DNA of 28,971 nucleotides. Origin: Stomatobaculum sp. (GTDB taxonomy: Bacteria; Bacillota_A; Clostridia; Lachnospirales; Lachnospiraceae). Made by a program: the position numbers and the translations under genes. Under the pieces are notes generated by a model. It saw only the letters and a program-made list of their open reading frames with translations, searched no databases and had not been told where the DNA came from. Location of the stretch: assembly GCA_017449925.1 (NCBI GenBank), contig JAFSYO010000027.1, forward strand, positions 1 through 28,971. Reading direction: 5' to 3'. Positions within the stretch are counted from its first letter, which is position 1; every line of letters begins with the position of its first letter. Shown here piece by piece: positions 17,773 through 25,200 of the stretch.

Positions 17773-19287
17773 ATGAGTATGCATGCAACTTTCTGGGCAC
17801 TGGTTCCGCCCATTGTCGCGATCGCGCTGGCGCTGATCACCAAAGAGGTGTACAGTTCCCTGTTCCTGGGGATCCTGGTGGGCGGTCTGTTCTACTCGGG
17901 GTTCAACTTCGAGGGAACGCTGGTGCACATCTTCAATGAGGGCCTTATTGCCCAGGTGTCGGATTCCTACAACGCGGGCATCCTGGTGTTCCTGATCTTC
18001 CTCGGCATCATGGTAGCCCTGATGAACAAGGCCGGGGGCTCGGCAGCCTTCGGTAAATGGGCTTCCGAACACATCCACTCCAGGATCGGCGTCCAGCTGG
18101 CCACCATCGCCCTCGGCTGCCTGATCTTTATCGATGACTATTTCAACTGCCTCACCGTAGGCAGCGTTATGCGTCCGGTCACGGACCGCCAGAATGTTTC
18201 CAGAGCAAAGCTGGCCTACCTGATCGACGCCACTGCGGCTCCGGTCTGCATTATCGCACCGATCTCTTCCTGGGCGGCGGCGGTCTCCGGTTTCGCACCG
18301 GAGGGGACCAACGGTCTGATGCTCTTTATCAAGGCCATTCCCTATAACTACTACGCGCTTCTCACCATTCTGATGATGGTGACCCTGACCGTCCTGAAGA
18401 TCGATTACGGCCCCATGGCAAAGCATGAAGCAAATGCCCTGAAGGGAGATATCTTTACGGTCGATCCTCCGGTGGTGAGCGATGACAGAAAGATGGAGGG
18501 CAACGGAACAGTCCTGGATCTGGTGATGCCCATCGCGGTCCTGATCATCGGCTGCGTCATCGGCATGATCTATTCCGGCGGATTCTTCAGTGGTGAGACC
18601 TTTGTGGATTCCTTCGCGAATTCCGATGCCTCTGTCGGCCTGGTGCTGGGTTCCGCCTGCGCCCTGTTCCTGACGATCTTCATCTATGTGCTCCGCAGAG
18701 TCTTAAGCTTCAAGGAGTGCATGGGATGCCTCACGGAAGGCTTTAAGGCCATGGTGCCGGCCATTATGATCCTTTCCCTGGCCTGGACCCTGAAAGCGAT
18801 GACGGATTCTCTCGGCGCTGCGGAATATGTCGCCGGAATCGTCGAGAACAGCGCCGGAAGCATGCTGGGCTTCCTTCCGGCGATCATCTTCCTTATCGCT
18901 GTGGGCCTGTCCTTCGCGACGGGTACTTCCTGGGGAACCTTCGGCATCCTGATCCCGATCACCCTGAAGGTATTCCCGCTGGAGAGCGGCAATCCGCTGG
19001 CCATCATCTGCGTCTCCGCCTGCATGGCAGGCGCTGTGTGCGGCGACCACTGCTCGCCCATTTCCGACACGACCATCATGAGCTCCGCCGGCGCCCAGTG
19101 CGACCACATCGCCCACGTCTCCACCCAGATGCCCTACGCCCTGACCTGTGCTGCGATCTCCTTCGTGACCTACATGGTGGCGGGCTTCGTGAAGAACGCG
19201 GTGGTCTCCCTGCTGATCGGCATCGTTCTGACCCTGGTCGTCATGTTCACCCTGAATATGGCCCAGAAGGGCATGAAAGAAGCCTGA
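17773..19287 (+). CDS. NhaC-family Na+/H+ antiporter
   Basis: A 504-residue polytopic membrane protein with about eleven hydrophobic segments. The core IFIDDYFNCLTVGSVMRPVTDRQNVSRAKLAYLIDATAAPVCIIAPISSWAA and the later ATGTSWGTFGILIPI and GDHCSPISDTTIMSSAGAQCDHIAHVSTQ are signatures of the NhaC family. Members exchange Na+ (or organic substrates in some branches) for H+ across the membrane. The GDHCSPISDTT stretch holds the likely ion-binding polar residues. SD aaaggggg lies 12 bases before the ATG. The gene is monocistronic, with its own promoter and a strong terminator. Exact substrate (Na+/H+ or malate/lactate-type exchange) cannot be told from sequence alone. Confidence 0.88.
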   Translation: MSMHATFWALVPPIVAIALALITKEVYSSLFLGILVGGLFYSGFNFEGTLVHIFNEGLIAQVSDSYNAGILVFLIFLGIMVALMNKAGGSAAFGKWASEHIHSRIGVQLATIALGCLIFIDDYFNCLTVGSVMRPVTDRQNVSRAKLAYLIDATAAPVCIIAPISSWAAAVSGFAPEGTNGLMLFIKAIPYNYYALLTILMMVTLTVLKIDYGPMAKHEANALKGDIFTVDPPVVSDDRKMEGNGTVLDLVMPIAVLIIGCVIGMIYSGGFFSGETFVDSFANSDASVGLVLGSACALFLTIFIYVLRRVLSFKECMGCLTEGFKAMVPAIMILSLAWTLKAMTDSLGAAEYVAGIVENSAGSMLGFLPAIIFLIAVGLSFATGTSWGTFGILIPITLKVFPLESGNPLAIICVSACMAGAVCGDHCSPISDTTIMSSAGAQCDHIAHVSTQMPYALTCAAISFVTYMVAGFVKNAVVSLLIGIVLTLVVMFTLNMAQKGMKEA

Positions 19288-19310
19288 AGAACGAAACAAA
19301 AGGAATAAAG

Positions 19311-19346
19311 AAGACCTGCCTGGAAATCCAGGCAGGTCTTTTCTTA
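19311..19346. terminator. Bidirectional terminator between nhaC-like and MATE genes
   Basis: A perfect 13-pair stem (AAGACCTGCCTGG against CCAGGCAGGTCTT) closes an AAAT loop and is followed by TTCTT. On the minus strand the same stem runs into CTTTATT, so it can serve the convergent MATE gene as well. Confidence 0.9.
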
Positions 19347-19403
19347 TGAGCGTTTTTGCAAAGCTGCAGGGCCGCAGGTCCCGTGAGCCGGAAGTATCGG
19401 TGA

Positions 19404-20789
19404 TCACACTTCAAGTGACGCATCTGTCCCGATCCGGCTGATGGTGTTCTTCCAGATGCGGCGCAGGAAGAAGAGAGAAAGGATGAGGGACATGATCTCG
19501 GCGATGACATAGGACCACCAGACCAGGGAGAGCTTCCCGGAGAGGGAAAGCAGGTATGCTGCCGGGAGCAGCACCACCAGCTGACGGCACACGGAGACGA
19601 TCATGCTGTACAATCCTTTGTTCAGGGCCTGGAAGACCGTGCCGCATACAATGCAGAAAGCGGCGATGGGGAAGGTGATGCCGATGATGCGGAAGGCTGT
19701 AGTGCCGATTTCCATCATGTGGTCGGAGGCGTTGAACAGGCGGAAGAACACGTGGGGGATCGTTTCAAACAGGATGCAGCCGACCGTCATGATGCACACG
19801 GCGGTGATGCAGGCAAGCTTCATGGTCTCAATGACGCGCTCACGCCGCTGGGCGCCGTAATTGTAGGCGATGATGGGCACCGCGCCGCTGTTCAGTCCGA
19901 AGACCGGCATGAAGATCATGCTGTTGATCTTGAAGTATACGCCGAAGACCGCGGTGGCCGTGGGCGTAAAGGAGATCAGGATCTGGTTCATGCCGTAGGT
20001 CATGATGGATCCGATGGCCTGCATGATGACGGAGGGAAGTCCCACGGAGAAGATCCCGCGGATAATGAAGGGATCCGGCCGGAAACCGCGGAAATTGAAT
20101 TTCACTTCTTCGTTTTTCTTCAGATTGAGGATCAGCGCCATCATAGCCGCGATATGCTGGCCCATCACCGTCGCAGTGGCAGCGCCCGCGATCCCCATCT
20201 TCGGAGCGCCGAACAGACCGAAGATCAGAATGGGATCCATGATGATGTTGAAGATCGCTCCGGTCAACTGGGACACCATGGAGTAAAATGTCCTGCCGGT
20301 CGCCTGGAGGATGCGCTCCAGCGTCACTTCCATAAAAATTCCGAGGGAGCAGCAGCAGACGATGCGCATATAGGTGTATCCGTTGGCGCGGATATCCGGG
20401 TCCGTGGTCTGGACGTCAAAAAAGGGTTTTGTAAGGAAGAGGCCCACCAGGAAGAATCCTGCCATGACCACCAGTTCGATGAAGATCCCGTTGACAGCGC
20501 TTTTGTTGACGTTCTCAAAATTCTTCTGGCCCAGGGAGCGGGACAGAAAAGCGTTGATTCCGACAGCCAGCCCGACTCCAAAAGCGATCATAAGAGTCTG
20601 GATGGGGAAAGCGAGGCTGACCGCCGTCAGGGCGTTCTCACTGATCATCGAGACAAAGATGGAGTCCACGATATTGTACAGAGCCTGTACCATCATGGAG
20701 ATCATCATAGGAATGGACATAGTGGCGAGGAGCTTCCCCACCGGCATAGTCCCCATCTTATTTTCTTTTGCCGGCGCGTTCTGAGTCAT
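19404..20789 (-). CDS. MATE family efflux transporter
   Basis: A 461-residue membrane protein with about twelve hydrophobic segments in two related halves. The start PVGKLLATMSIPMMISMMVQALYNIVDSIFVSMISENALTAVSLAFPIQ is typical of MATE (MatE domain, DinF/NorM-like group). The second half opens with IFSVGLPSVIMQAIGSIMTYGMNQIL, which echoes the first. Such transporters export cationic drugs or other small molecules in exchange for Na+ or H+. An SD (gaaagga) precedes the ATG on the minus strand. It is a single gene convergent with the antiporter and divergent from fructokinase. Substrates are unknown. Confidence 0.92.
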   Translation of the reverse strand: MTQNAPAKENKMGTMPVGKLLATMSIPMMISMMVQALYNIVDSIFVSMISENALTAVSLAFPIQTLMIAFGVGLAVGINAFLSRSLGQKNFENVNKSAVNGIFIELVVMAGFFLVGLFLTKPFFDVQTTDPDIRANGYTYMRIVCCCSLGIFMEVTLERILQATGRTFYSMVSQLTGAIFNIIMDPILIFGLFGAPKMGIAGAATATVMGQHIAAMMALILNLKKNEEVKFNFRGFRPDPFIIRGIFSVGLPSVIMQAIGSIMTYGMNQILISFTPTATAVFGVYFKINSMIFMPVFGLNSGAVPIIAYNYGAQRRERVIETMKLACITAVCIMTVGCILFETIPHVFFRLFNASDHMMEIGTTAFRIIGITFPIAAFCIVCGTVFQALNKGLYSMIVSVCRQLVVLLPAAYLLSLSGKLSLVWWSYVIAEIMSLILSLFFLRRIWKNTISRIGTDASLEV

Positions 20790-20902
20790 GATACAGGGTC
20801 CTTTCAGCCGATGCGGAGAAGAAGCCGTCCGGCATTGGCGGTCGTGAGAACTGCGTTGTTATGTCTTATAATCAGTATACATCTTTTGGACATCTGCAGG
20901 AA

Positions 20903-20931
20903 TAGAAAGAATAGTAAAACAATGCTATACT
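20903..20931 (+). promoter_or_regulatory. Promoter of the fructokinase gene
   Basis: TAGAAA (four of six to the -35), a 17-base spacer, and TGC-TATACT with an extended -10 at 20923-20931. It is 40 bases before the start codon. Confidence 0.6.
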
Positions 20932-20971
20932 GGATTCATCACACACTACCAAATGCAGGAGGATTGACGCT

Positions 20972-21937
20972 ATGATTGAAGTTGCGGCACTGGGAGAACT
21001 GCTGATAGATTTTGCAGAAAAGAGCACGGATGCAGACGGCTATCCTACGATGGCAGCACATGCGGGGGGAGCCCCGGCAAATTTCCTCGCGGCATTGAAC
21101 CACTTCGGACATCAGGGCGCGCTTCTTGGAAAGGTGGGAGAAGATGCCTTCGGGAAAATGCTGCTGAAGACACTGGATGATGCAGGGATCGTGACCTCCG
21201 GGATCGTGGAAGATCCTTCTGTTTTCACGACCCTGGCTTTTGTCACCTTTGACAAGAGCGGAGACCGGTCTTTCAGCTTCGCGAGAAAACCCGGCGCTGA
21301 TACGTGCCTCAGGTTCGACGAAGTGAAGACAGAGCTGATCGATGAGGCGAAGGTATTCCATTTCGGCACCCTTTCCCTGACGAACGAGCCCATGCGCTCC
21401 ACCACCAAGGCCTGCGTCGCCTACGCGAAGGCAGCAGGAAAAATGATCACCTGCGATCCGAACCTCCGTCTGAATCTCTGGAAGAGCGCGGAGGAAGCCA
21501 AGGAGCAGATGGAATGGTCCCTGCACCAGGCGGATGTAGTGAAGATCAGTGATGAAGAGGTGGAATTCCTCTGGGGACTGACCCCGGAAGAAGGAGCAGA
21601 CAAACTTCTGAACGAATACGGCGTCAGCCTGGCCATGGTCACGCTGGGGCCGAAGGGCTGCTATCTGAAGAACCGGACGTCAGCTGTGCGGGTGAACAGC
21701 CCGAAGGTACATCCTATCGACACCACTGGCGCCGGCGATATCTTCGGCGGTTCCGCGGTGACGCAGATCCTGGAAGCAGGAAAGGCCCCTGCGGATCTGA
21801 ATGAAGCAGAACTGACCAAGGTGGGAAGCTTTGCCTCCACCTCCGCAAGTCTCAGCACGGAATTCTCCGGCGGCATTCCCAGCATCCAGGACCGTGAGAC
21901 CGTGGAGAACAGGATCGCGGCAGACAGGAAGGCATAA
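20972..21937 (+). CDS. Fructokinase (PfkB family)
   Basis: A 321-residue ribokinase-fold sugar kinase that most likely phosphorylates fructose to fructose-6-phosphate with ATP. The N-terminal substrate motif AGGAPANFLAAL (residues 31-42), GKVGEDAFGKML, CDPNLRLNLW and the C-terminal DTTGAGD (250-256, catalytic base Asp256) followed by IFGG fit the ScrK branch. Length is normal. SD AGGAGGA lies eight bases before the ATG. It has its own promoter and no adjacent sugar transporter or invertase, so the source of fructose is not shown here. A related ketose or sugar acid could be the substrate. Confidence 0.88.
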   Translation: MIEVAALGELLIDFAEKSTDADGYPTMAAHAGGAPANFLAALNHFGHQGALLGKVGEDAFGKMLLKTLDDAGIVTSGIVEDPSVFTTLAFVTFDKSGDRSFSFARKPGADTCLRFDEVKTELIDEAKVFHFGTLSLTNEPMRSTTKACVAYAKAAGKMITCDPNLRLNLWKSAEEAKEQMEWSLHQADVVKISDEEVEFLWGLTPEEGADKLLNEYGVSLAMVTLGPKGCYLKNRTSAVRVNSPKVHPIDTTGAGDIFGGSAVTQILEAGKAPADLNEAELTKVGSFASTSASLSTEFSGGIPSIQDRETVENRIAADRKA

Positions 21938-21981
21938 AACGGAGATATCCGTTACCACTTTCTTAAGAATTCCGCGGTTCC

Positions 21982-22009
21982 TTGACTTCAGGGCAATTCA
22001 TTTTATAAT
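21982..22009 (+). promoter_or_regulatory. Strong promoter of the first 3D-domain gene
   Basis: TTGACT, a 16-base spacer, and a perfect TATAAT (22004-22009). The predicted start of transcription falls in the WalR-like box that begins at 22015. Confidence 0.75.
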
Positions 22010-22014
22010 GGAGG

Positions 22015-22031
22015 TGTAACACAATTGTAAC
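22015..22031 (+). promoter_or_regulatory. WalR-box-like hexamer pair at the first 3D-domain gene
   Basis: TGTAAC, ACAAT, TGTAAC. This is a perfect match to the WalR (YycF) consensus TGTWAH-N5-TGTWAH. It sits just downstream of the -10, a position where bound regulator would be expected to block rather than activate. Confidence 0.55.
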
Positions 22032-22051
22032 ATCTTTACCTTGGAGGCGGT

Positions 22052-22795
22052 ATGAAAAAACATTTTGCAGTGATTCTTTCCTTATTTCTTGCACTGGAAG
22101 CGGTATCCCCTGCTTTTGCTGCAAAACTGACAAAGAACAATGTGGAGAATATCGCCGCCAGGGAGGAACAGGCAGCTACCGACTATGTCACGGGACCGGC
22201 AGCCGGGGGTTCTGAAACAGCGGGAGAACAGCTGACCTCTGAGGAACAGCAGGCTTCGGAGGAACAGCAGGCGCTGCAGGCGGGAAAACCTTCGGAAGTG
22301 ACAGGCAAGAACGCGCCGGGCGAGGCGGTCCAGCACACAGAAGCACCCACCGGGGAAGAAGAACAGGAGGCGCCTGCCGAGGCGGCGGAAGAACAGGCGG
22401 TGTCCGATGAGGCAGCAACGGAAGCAGAGACAGAAGCTTCCGCAGAATCCGGACAGGAAGCCGAAGCATCGTCAGAAGATGGACAGGAAACGGAAGCTTC
22501 TGCTGTAGAAAGAGGAGAGAAAGGAACATATCTCGGAACCTTTACGACTACAGGATATTCCAATCCGGACGGCAGCGCCAGCGCTGACGGCACGATGCCC
22601 AGGGCGATGCACACAGTCTCCACGGACTGGAACGTCCTTCCGCCCGGAACCAGGATCCGGTTCGGAGACAGCGACATTATCTACACTGTGGAGGATACCG
22701 GGGTGCACGGAAACTGGGTGGATGTTTATTATCCCACCCACAGCGAAGCCTGGAGCCACGGCCTGGTGTACAAAGAAGTCTACCTGGTAGACTGA
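22052..22795 (+). CDS. Secreted 3D-domain cell-wall protein (first copy)
   Basis: A 247-residue exported protein. The signal peptide ends at AFA (about residue 23). Residues of about 35-155 are a low-complexity Glu/Ala/Gln-rich stalk with EEQQASEEQQA and EAEASSEDGQETEASA repeats. The C-terminal domain (about 160-247) is a 3D module: FTTTGYSNPDGSASADGTMPRAMHTVSTDWNVLPPGTRIRFGD, then VEDTGVHGNWVDVYYPTHSEAWSHGLVYKEVYLVD, carrying Asp residues of the type that name the family. 3D modules share the double-psi barrel of lytic transglycosylases (MltA-like) and occur in Rpf/Sps/YocH proteins that act on peptidoglycan. SD GGAGGCGG precedes the ATG. Catalytic activity is inferred. Confidence 0.85.
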   Translation: MKKHFAVILSLFLALEAVSPAFAAKLTKNNVENIAAREEQAATDYVTGPAAGGSETAGEQLTSEEQQASEEQQALQAGKPSEVTGKNAPGEAVQHTEAPTGEEEQEAPAEAAEEQAVSDEAATEAETEASAESGQEAEASSEDGQETEASAVERGEKGTYLGTFTTTGYSNPDGSASADGTMPRAMHTVSTDWNVLPPGTRIRFGDSDIIYTVEDTGVHGNWVDVYYPTHSEAWSHGLVYKEVYLVD

Positions 22796-22814
22796 CCGCT
22801 CCAAAGTCCAGTAA

Positions 22815-22861
22815 TTATGTAAACTATAATATTTATGTAAACTGTAACACTTATGTAAACT
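22815..22861 (+). repeat. Three direct repeats with an 18-base period, including a WalR-like pair
   Basis: TTATGTAAACT occurs at 22815, 22833 and 22851 at exactly 18-base steps. Within it, TGTAAC (22843-22848), five bases and TGTAAA (22854-22859) again match TGTWAH-N5-TGTWAH. The cluster lies between the first 3D gene and its terminator, about 130 bases upstream of the promoter of the second 3D gene. Confidence 0.7.
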
Positions 22862-22901
22862 ATTTAAAATGTTGCAAATCCCCATTTGGTTCACATAATA
22901 T

Positions 22902-22931
22902 GCGGCCTTCGTACCACGGAGGCCGCTTTTT
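22902..22931 (+). terminator. Terminator after the first 3D-domain gene
   Basis: The arms GCGGCCT and AGGCCGC pair around an 11-base loop and run into TTTTT. It is 106 bases after the stop codon. Confidence 0.85.
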
Positions 22932-22986
22932 CGTGTCTTTTTTGCAGTACAATCCCCCACTTTTTTAAAAATCAGAACCTTAGCAC

Positions 22987-23017
22987 TTGACATATCACAA
23001 TCTTATGTTAATATAAA
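22987..23017 (+). promoter_or_regulatory. Promoter of the second 3D-domain gene
   Basis: A perfect TTGACA at 22987-22992 is followed by AT-rich sequence. TATAAA at 23012-23017 (spacer 19) or TAATAT at 23009-23014 (spacer 16) could be the -10. A weaker WalR-like pair on the minus strand (TGTAAC at 23029-23034 and CGTAAT at 23040-23045, one mismatch) follows just downstream. Confidence 0.55.
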
Positions 23018-23058
23018 CATGTCAATGTGTTACATAAATATTACGAGGTTTTACAAAA

Positions 23059-23811
23059 ATGTTCAATATCTTGTTGTCTATGAAGAAGGCAGCCATATAT
23101 ATCGTGGTTCTGGTCCTCGTCTTCTTCCCCGCTCTGTTTATTGAGGCCCCGGTAAAGACTTACGCCGCGGGCGTCGCGGAGGAAGGCGTGCAGGCGACAG
23201 AACCGGCGGAAGCTGCCGAAGCTGAGACAGAACCTGCTCCTATTATGGAAGAGGTTCTCGAAGAGGTGGATCTTCCGGACATCGATTTTCTTGACATTCC
23301 GGAGATCCAGGACGCGAAGATCGACGCGCAGGCTACTCTGATGGCAAAGCGTGAGGATCTGGACCGCGCATGGCTGGACCTGAAAGAGAAAGAGCAGGAA
23401 GAAGCCAGGGAACGGGAGCGTGAAGCTGCCGAGAAAGCTGCTGCGGAGGCTGCTGAAAGAAAAGAAGAAAGCACGTCTTCCCATAGCAGCGGAAGTACTG
23501 AGACTGCGGAACACGGCAGCGGAAGAGACCTGGGCCAGTTCAAGCTGACAGCCTACTGTCCGTGCTACTCGTGCTCCGAGGGCTGGGGCCGAATGACCAG
23601 TTCCGGCCGTCTGGCACAGGAAAGACACACCATCGCAACGGATCCTAACGTAATCCCGGAAGGGACCAAGGTCGAGATCAACGGTGTCGTCTACACCGCG
23701 GAGGATATCGGCGGCGGCGTCAGGGGCAATCACATCGACATCTTCTACGAGAGTCATGAGGAATGCCTGGAGTTCGGCGTCCGCTACGCGGAGGTCTACA
23801 AAGTCAACTGA
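23059..23811 (+). CDS. Secreted 3D-domain cell-wall protein (second copy)
   Basis: A 250-residue exported protein. A signal peptide covers about residues 1-36 (MKKAAIYIVVLVLVFFPALFI, cleavage near TYA). Residues of about 40-150 are acidic then strongly helical, with a predicted coiled coil (AKREDLDRAWLDLKEKEQEEAREREREAAEKAAAEAAERKEE). The C-terminal 3D domain (about 158-250) is canonical: FKLTAYCPCYSCSEGWGRMTSSGRLAQERHTIATDPNVIPEGTKVEINGVVYTAEDIGGGVRGNHIDIFYESHEECLEFG. All three conserved Asp positions of the family can be placed (TDPNVIP, AEDIGG, IDIFY). It is closer to the family consensus than its neighbour and likely acts on peptidoglycan. The start at 23059 has a weak SD (gagg); an internal ATG at 23080 has none. 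Confidence 0.87.
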   Translation: MFNILLSMKKAAIYIVVLVLVFFPALFIEAPVKTYAAGVAEEGVQATEPAEAAEAETEPAPIMEEVLEEVDLPDIDFLDIPEIQDAKIDAQATLMAKREDLDRAWLDLKEKEQEEAREREREAAEKAAAEAAERKEESTSSHSSGSTETAEHGSGRDLGQFKLTAYCPCYSCSEGWGRMTSSGRLAQERHTIATDPNVIPEGTKVEINGVVYTAEDIGGGVRGNHIDIFYESHEECLEFGVRYAEVYKVN

Positions 23812-23841
23812 ATAAGCGTTTCACAACCAGAAAACGGCAGG

Positions 23842-23891
23842 CTGCCGCGTTGGGCTTATATTCTGAGGCCCGGCGCGGCGGTTTGTTTGTG
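23842..23891 (+). terminator. Terminator after the second 3D-domain gene
   Basis: A 16-pair stem with several G-U pairs (arms 23842-23857 and 23866-23881) closes an eight-base loop and is followed by TTTGTTTGTG. It begins 30 bases after the stop codon. Confidence 0.75.
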
Positions 23892-23900
23892 TAAGGCGCG

Positions 23901-23922
23901 CAAAGTCCGCAAGCGGACTTTG
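23901..23922. repeat. Perfect 10-pair hairpin resembling the one at 10693-10710
   Basis: CAAAGTCCGC, AA, GCGGACTTTG is a perfect inverted repeat. Its core AGTCCGCAAGCGGACT differs from the minus-strand reading at 10693-10710 (AGTCCCGCAAGCGGGACT) by one base pair in the stem. This suggests a small family of related intergenic hairpins. A T-rich run (TTCTTCTTG) follows, so it may also reinforce the terminator before it. Confidence 0.5.
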
Positions 23923-23985
23923 TTCTTCTTGTATTTTATGAGGAATTGTGTTACAAACGAATGATGCGGGAGGAATTATTCCAGT

Positions 23986-24708
23986 ATGAACACAGTGAAT
24001 CGATCGGAATTTTTAAGGGGAATGCGGCACGGATGGCCCATCGGAGTAGGATACTTCGCGGTATCCTTTGCCCTGGGCATTGCCGCCAGGAACGCAGGTT
24101 TTACAGCACTGCAGGCATCGGTCATGAGCGCGGCCTGCACAGCCAGCGCCGGTGAATTCGGCGGTGTTACCGTCGCGGCGGCGGGAGGCACGTTTCTTGA
24201 AATGGCGCTGATGGAGCTGGTGGTCAATGCCAGATATCTTCTGATGTCCTGCGCCCTTACCCAGAAGCTGGAGCCGAAGCTCGGAACATTGCATCGCATG
24301 ATCCTGGCAAACTTCGTCACGGACGAGATCTTCGGACTGTCGGCGGCGGTGCCGGGAAAACTGAATCCCTTTTATTCCTACGGCATCATTTCCGTATCCT
24401 GGCCGGGATGGATCATCGGCACGTGTCTTGGCGTGATCATGGGAAATGTTCTCCCCGCCAATGTGGTGAGCGCTCTTTCCGTGGGCCTTTACGGAATGTT
24501 CCTGGCGATCATCATCCCTCCGGTGCGCACCAACCGGGTGCTGGCAGGCCTGGTCCCACTGTCCATGGCGGCGAGCTGGGTCTTTACAAAAATGAATGAA
24601 GCGGGCATTTTCCGGCTTTCCGGGGGCACCCGCATCATCCTTCTGACAGTAGTGATCTCTTTTGCGGCAGCAGTGCTGTTCCCGCGGACGGAAGAGGAGG
24701 AAGCATAA
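23986..24708 (+). CDS. azlC: AzlC family branched-chain amino acid exporter, large subunit
   Basis: A 240-residue polytopic membrane protein with about six to seven hydrophobic segments. The N-terminal motif GMRHGWPIGVGYFAVSFALGIAARNAGFTALQASVMSAACTASAGEFGGV and the following MELVVNARYLLMSCALTQKL are hallmarks of AzlC. With AzlD it forms an exporter of branched-chain amino acids and their analogues. SD ggagga lies before the ATG. The stop TAA shares its last base with the azlD ATG, so the subunits are translated together. Together with the Liv uptake operon it suggests active balancing of branched-chain amino acid pools. Confidence 0.92.
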   Translation: MNTVNRSEFLRGMRHGWPIGVGYFAVSFALGIAARNAGFTALQASVMSAACTASAGEFGGVTVAAAGGTFLEMALMELVVNARYLLMSCALTQKLEPKLGTLHRMILANFVTDEIFGLSAAVPGKLNPFYSYGIISVSWPGWIIGTCLGVIMGNVLPANVVSALSVGLYGMFLAIIIPPVRTNRVLAGLVPLSMAASWVFTKMNEAGIFRLSGGTRIILLTVVISFAAAVLFPRTEEEEA

Positions 24709-25013
24709 TGCATTCGATCTGGTCTTATATACTGGTGATGGCGATCGTGACCTATTCGATCCGGGTCCTTCCACTCACCCTGATCAGGAGCGAGATCAAG
24801 AACCGGACGATCCGTTCCTTCCTATATTATGTTCCTTATGTGACCCTGGCGGTGATGACCTTCCCGGCGATCATCCATGAGACTGCAACGCCCGTTTCCG
24901 GCGCGGCGGCACTGCTCATCGGCATCGGCCTGGCATTCATGGGAAACGACCTCATGATCGTCTCTATCGCATGCTGCATCACGGTGTTTATCACGGAACT
25001 GTTCCTGCTGTAA
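24708..25013 (+). CDS. azlD: AzlD family branched-chain amino acid exporter, small subunit
   Basis: A 101-residue membrane protein with four hydrophobic segments. The start MHSIWSYILVMAIVTYSIRVLPLTLIRSEIKNRTIRSFLYYVPYVTLAVMTFPAII is typical of AzlD, including the conserved TYSIRVLPL. It overlaps azlC by one base. SD AGGAGG lies within the end of azlC. It is the small partner needed for AzlC export function. No clear terminator follows at once; the next strong hairpin is at 25154-25187. Confidence 0.92.
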   Translation: MHSIWSYILVMAIVTYSIRVLPLTLIRSEIKNRTIRSFLYYVPYVTLAVMTFPAIIHETATPVSGAAALLIGIGLAFMGNDLMIVSIACCITVFITELFLL

Positions 25014-25200
25014 ATGGTAAGACGGGGCTGCTGCACAGATTCCATTAAAAAAATAGGACTAAACGTGCGGCGACATATACAAAACTCTGTTTTTAGCGTT
25101 TCGTATGTCGGAGAGAAAAGAAACTAGCGTATTATACCCGGGAGGGGTATGTGAAAAGCGGGACAGTAGCAATACAGTCCCGCTTTTAGTGAATAAGTAT
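25014..25200. other. Non-coding stretch with several hairpins after azlD
   Basis: No credible gene is seen. Inverted repeats: CGACATA (25071-25077) with TATGTCG (25104-25110), enclosing AAAAC/GTTTT (25081-25093); ATACCC (25134-25139) with GGGTAT (25145-25150); and the hairpin at 25154-25187 listed separately. Short reading frames here lack SD sites and family resemblance. It could be leader or trailer RNA for the structured element that follows. Confidence 0.5.
25154..25187. terminator. Probable bidirectional terminator hairpin
   Basis: A perfect 11-pair stem (AAAAGCGGGAC against GTCCCGCTTTT) closes a 12-base loop. Either strand has four T residues at the 3' arm. On the plus strand it could end azlCD; on the minus strand it could end the kinase-barstar transcript or the structured RNA beyond its stop. 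Confidence 0.65.

Noticed and set aside
19719..20975. Plus-strand open frame (418 codons) opposite the MATE gene
   Set aside because: Composition (His/Asp/Gly-heavy) is that of an antisense shadow; the minus strand encodes a recognisable MATE transporter.
22815..22861. Short CRISPR-like array
   Set aside because: Only three 11-base repeats with seven-base gaps that are themselves similar; no cas genes.
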